From: JAWLGW01 sp964569055
Lineage (GTDB): Bacteria; Planctomycetota; J058
Direction of reading: 5' to 3'
Assembly: GCA_964569055.1 (NCBI GenBank)
Contig: CAZMSZ010000315.1
Coordinates: 1 to 9,062 of the forward strand
DNA length: 9,062 nt
The notes beneath the pieces are model-generated. The model did not search any database. It had not been told where the DNA came from and saw nothing but the letters and a program-made list of their open reading frames with translations. The position numbers were made by a program, and so were the translations under genes. Positions 7,478-9,062 of the stretch are shown here, piece after piece (the stretch's first letter is position 1; every line of letters begins with the position of its first letter).

Positions 7478-7983
7478 GAGGACCTCGCCGTGACGCGGCG
7501 GGGTGGCAGCGCCCCGGGGTGGCCCAGCTGCCTGACCAGCTCGGCGGCCGCCATGGCCGCGGCGTTGGCGAGGTTGAAGCTGCGCACGCGCTCCGACCGG
7601 AGCGGGATCCGCAGCGCGCGCTCGCCCAGCTCGGCGAGGACGTCGCCCGGGAGGCCGCTCACCTCGTCGCCGAACAGGAGGCAGTCGCCGGGGGCGTAGG
7701 CCACGTCGGTGTAGCAGCGCTCCGCGCGGCTCGAGAAGCCGAACACGCGGCCCGGCTCGCTCAGCGCGGCCCGCAGCGCCGCGAGGTCGTCGTGGCGGCG
7801 CCAGTCGAGGTGGGGCCAGTAGTCGAGCCCGGCCCGCCGCAGCGCGCGGTCGTCGGTGCGAAAGCCGAGCGGCCCGACGAGGTGGAGCCGGCCGCCGAGC
7901 GCGAGCGTCAGGCGGCCGATATTGCCCGTGTTCTGGGGGATCTTCGGCCGCAGGAGCGCGATGTGGAGCAGCGGCTCGCCCAT
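7462..7983 (-). CDS. trmL: tRNA (cytidine(34)-2'-O)-methyltransferase TrmL
   Basis: The 173-residue protein is a SPOUT-family (SpoU/TrmH class) RNA methyltransferase. In E. coli, TrmL uses S-adenosylmethionine to 2'-O-methylate the wobble nucleotide of certain tRNA-Leu species. It has the three family motifs in order: LRPKIPQNTGNIGRL near the N-terminus, LLFGDEVSGLPGDVL in the middle, and RSFNLANAAAMAAAELVRQLG near the C-terminus, plus GFRTDDRALRRAGLDYW as in E. coli TrmL. The length is close to the usual 155-165 residues; the last ten or so residues (VTARSSCTPS) are extra and come mostly from the stretch that overlaps or abuts the FHA-kinase start. The start is ATG 7983, since the first strand begins a few residues later (LLHIALL). 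I see no clear Shine-Dalgarno sequence before it. It is the first gene of the minus-strand unit. Confidence 0.95.
   Translation of the reverse strand: MGEPLLHIALLRPKIPQNTGNIGRLTLALGGRLHLVGPLGFRTDDRALRRAGLDYWPHLDWRRHDDLAALRAALSEPGRVFGFSSRAERCYTDVAYAPGDCLLFGDEVSGLPGDVLAELGERALRIPLRSERVRSFNLANAAAMAAAELVRQLGHPGALPPRRVTARSSCTPS
7483..7489 (-). promoter_or_regulatory. Ribosome binding site for the FHA-kinase inside trmL
   Basis: On the minus strand, GGCGAGG lies 5 nt before GTG 7477. It is inside the 3' end of trmL and supports this start over the upstream open frame. Confidence 0.6.
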
Positions 7984-8069
7984 GGCGGGTCAGGATACCA
8001 CGCTGCTCGGGTAAGCTCCCCAGCGGCGCTTCGCGCGTTCGATCGCGCCGTTCGCGGGAGAGAGGTCCG
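7984..8069. promoter_or_regulatory. Divergent intergenic region between trmL and the lipoprotein gene
   Basis: These 86 bp separate two outward-reading genes, so promoters for both should lie here. On the minus strand, TATCCT (7992-7997) resembles a -10 box and lies only 8 nt before the trmL ATG. With no Shine-Dalgarno seen, this would fit a nearly leaderless message, but no matching -35 box is present. On the plus strand no convincing promoter is seen; a purine-rich ribosome binding site, GGGAGAGAGG (8056-8065), lies 4 nt before ATG 8070. Confidence 0.4.
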
Positions 8070-8690
8070 ATGCGCCAGCGCTCCTGGCTGCTGCTCGTGG
8101 TCGTGCTCGGGCCCGCGGGGTGCGCCGCGGCCGACCCGAGCCCGGCCCCCGCGCCCCCCGCGAGCGACGTCCTGCTCTCCCCGGCGCGGCGCCCCGCCGC
8201 GCTCGTCTCGCCGCGCGTCGCCACGGGGCGCACGCCCGTGTCGCCGCCCTCCCACACCATGAAGCGGCAGCGCCCGGACGGGAGCTGGACCACGCTCGTG
8301 CGGATCCCCGGCGGCCCGGTCGAGCGCCGCGGCGAGCGCCGGTCGGTGCCGACGTTCTGGCTCGAGCTCGAGGCCGCGACGGTCCGCAGCTACGCCCCGT
8401 TCCTGCGCGCGCACGTCGCCGCGGGCGGGGAGCTCGAGGGCTACCTGCCGATCGGCGAGAGCGACCTGTGCGTCATGCAGCGCGACCTCCTCCGGCTCGC
8501 CGCGCGTCAACCGGCCGAGGACGACGCGCACCTACCGGACGAGGTCCTGCTGCCGATCCCCGCCCGGGCCGCGGAGGCCTACCTGGCCTGGGCAGGCCTG
8601 AGCCCGCTCGACGAGCTGTGCTGGGCGCGAGCCCGCGAGGTCTCGGGCCAGCAGCCGGTCGGGCTACGCGGAGGCTGGTTTCCGGAGTAG
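8070..8690 (+). CDS. Putative lipoprotein with truncated SUMF1/FGE-sulfatase-like domain
   Basis: The 206-residue protein starts at ATG 8070 behind a strong purine-rich ribosome binding site. Its N-terminus (basic MRQR, a hydrophobic run, then PAGC with Cys18) looks like a lipoprotein signal, although Pro at -3 is not the usual Leu. A Pro/Ala-rich linker follows. Residues from about 70 to the end resemble the first part of the formylglycine-generating-enzyme (SUMF1-type) fold: LVRIPGG, then VPTFWLELEAATVRSYAPFLRAH (compare FWxDxxEVTxxxYxxF), then AAEAYLAWAGLSPLDELCWARAREV (compare dAxxYCxWaGxRLPTEaEWExAAR). The protein ends soon after, so the C-terminal half that carries the catalytic cysteines in true FGE enzymes is absent. 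A catalytic role is therefore unlikely; a binding or structural role in the envelope is possible. The SUMF-like assignment rests on motif spacing alone. Confidence 0.78.
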   Translation: MRQRSWLLLVVVLGPAGCAAADPSPAPAPPASDVLLSPARRPAALVSPRVATGRTPVSPPSHTMKRQRPDGSWTTLVRIPGGPVERRGERRSVPTFWLELEAATVRSYAPFLRAHVAAGGELEGYLPIGESDLCVMQRDLLRLAARQPAEDDAHLPDEVLLPIPARAAEAYLAWAGLSPLDELCWARAREVSGQQPVGLRGGWFPE

Positions 8691-8830
8691 CTCGGCGGAT
8701 TCTTCGGCTGGTTCGGTGTGGGGGACCGGTGTTGGGGAGGGCGCCGAAGAATCCGAAGGGGGCGGGGCTCCGGCTCGCGTGCCTCCTCCGGGCAATGGTT
8801 TAGTGCTGTCGCTGAGGTGGCCACGCCTGG
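8691..8830 (+). repeat. Intergenic direct repeat, copy 1
   Basis: This copy starts at the stop codon of the lipoprotein gene and is repeated about 160 bp downstream. A 30-bp block at 8759-8788 is identical to 8920-8949, and GGTTTAGTGCTGTCGCTG (8797-8814) is identical to 8957-8974. Small indels shift the offset from 159 to 161 bp. Minus-strand open frames through it are Pro/Arg-rich and are probably artefacts of base composition. Confidence 0.88.
8697..8755. repeat. 12-bp perfect inverted repeat in copy 1
   Basis: GGATTCTTCGGC (8697-8708) pairs perfectly with GCCGAAGAATCC (8744-8755) around a 35-nt spacer. It lies 6 nt after the lipoprotein stop, so it might help to end transcription, but there is no T-run after it. 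Confidence 0.8.
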
Positions 8831-8852
8831 ACAGGTGCCGGGGAATCTTCGG

Positions 8853-8991
8853 CTCGGATTCTTCGGCTGCTTTCGGCGTGAGGAACCGGTGTTGGAGAGG
8901 GCGCCGAAGAATCCGAAGAGGGGCGGGGCTCCGGCTCGCGTGCCTCCTCGGGGCACGGTTTAGTGCTGTCGCTGGGACTGCCACGCCTTGG
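8853..8991 (+). repeat. Intergenic direct repeat, copy 2
   Basis: This is the second copy of the roughly 160-bp unit. It begins with CTCGGATTCTTCGGCTG and is preceded by a degenerate extra copy of its first 14 bases (8842-8855, differing at two positions). The unit ends just before the short-repeat array at the window end. Confidence 0.88.
8856..8914. repeat. 12-bp perfect inverted repeat in copy 2
   Basis: GGATTCTTCGGC (8856-8867) pairs with GCCGAAGAATCC (8903-8914). Both arms are the same as in copy 1 although the spacer has several substitutions, which suggests that the stem is the preserved part. Confidence 0.8.
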
Positions 8992-8996
8992 CGATC

Positions 8997-9062
8997 GGAT
9001 ATCGGATATCGGATTCGGATTCGGATTCGGATTCGGATTCGGATTCGGATTCGGATTCGGAT
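8997..9062 (+). repeat. Short tandem repeat: GGATATC x2 then (GGATTC) x8.7, open at window end
   Basis: Two heptamers GGATATC (8997-9010) run directly into eight perfect GGATTC hexamers plus GGAT (9011-9062). The array reaches the last base, so its true length is unknown. Hexamers keep the period in phase with codons; no gene is seen across it. An assembly break at a low-complexity repeat is a likely reason for the sequence ending here. Confidence 0.95.

Noticed and set aside
6209..7699. Plus-strand open frame of 496 codons across the FHA-kinase
   Set aside because: It is antisense to a kinase with all catalytic motifs intact and shows no domain of its own.
7478..8293. N-terminal extension of the FHA-kinase frame
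   Set aside because: The extension overlaps all of trmL and part of the lipoprotein gene antisense, is low-complexity, and GTG 7477 has a good ribosome binding site.
8697..8755. Rho-independent terminator for the lipoprotein gene
   Set aside because: The stem is perfect but the loop is 35 nt and a G-rich stretch, not a T-run, follows; it is kept as an inverted repeat only.
8579..8984. Minus-strand Pro/Arg-rich open frames through the intergenic repeats
   Set aside because: Their internal repetition simply mirrors the DNA repeat; no domain, no ribosome binding site, and no frame is shared cleanly between the two copies.
8691..8991. CRISPR array
   Set aside because: There are only two copies about 160 bp apart, with similarity spread along the unit instead of short repeats with unique spacers, and no cas gene is seen.

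Overview
The window reads as chromosomal DNA from a very GC-rich Gram-negative bacterium with many eukaryote-like Ser/Thr kinases. An outer-membrane barrel ending in phenylalanine and a lipoprotein signal support a two-membrane cell. Three Hanks-type kinases in 9 kb, the kinase C-lobe motif EAVCLRCLERDP, and an FHA-kinase fusion fit Planctomycetota or Myxococcota. I lean weakly to Planctomycetota; nothing in the window proves it, and no rRNA, tRNA or plasmid/phage hallmark gene was seen.

Layout. (1) Positions 2-4656, plus strand: two tandem paralogous receptor-type kinases. The first is cut by the window start and keeps only the end of its kinase domain. The second (2017-4656) is complete: a low-complexity N-terminus with three ETA(P/S) decapeptide repeats, a full kinase domain, one membrane segment, and a roughly 500-residue helical, TPR-like C-terminal region shared with the first. 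(2) Positions 4666-7983, minus strand, convergent with the kinases across a 9-bp gap: a compact three-gene unit read trmL -> FHA-kinase -> membrane/barrel protein. trmL (tRNA 2'-O-methyltransferase) overlaps the FHA-kinase by 16 nt, and the FHA-kinase stop lies 4 nt before the likely start of the third gene. That third gene is unusual: a polytopic Ala-rich membrane domain is joined in one frame to a secreted beta-barrel with its own internal signal-like segment. (3) Positions 8070-8690, plus strand, divergent from trmL: a short lipoprotein that looks like the N-terminal half of a formylglycine-generating-enzyme (SUMF1-type) domain without the catalytic half. (4) Positions 8691-9062: no gene. 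It holds two direct copies of a roughly 160-bp repeat, each with a perfect 12-bp inverted repeat, followed by a (GGATTC)n array that runs off the end of the window.

How the parts may work together. The kinases are the theme: two membrane-anchored kinases with helical-repeat domains and one soluble kinase with a phosphothreonine-binding FHA domain. The three ETA(P/S) repeats carry Thr with Ile/Leu at +3, a spacing that some FHA domains prefer, so a phospho-dependent link between the two kinase types is a testable idea, not an observation. The fused barrel protein and the SUMF-like lipoprotein would act in the envelope. The strongest candidates for something undescribed are the membrane-domain/beta-barrel fusion, the shared C-terminal domain of the tandem kinases, and the terminal repeat region.
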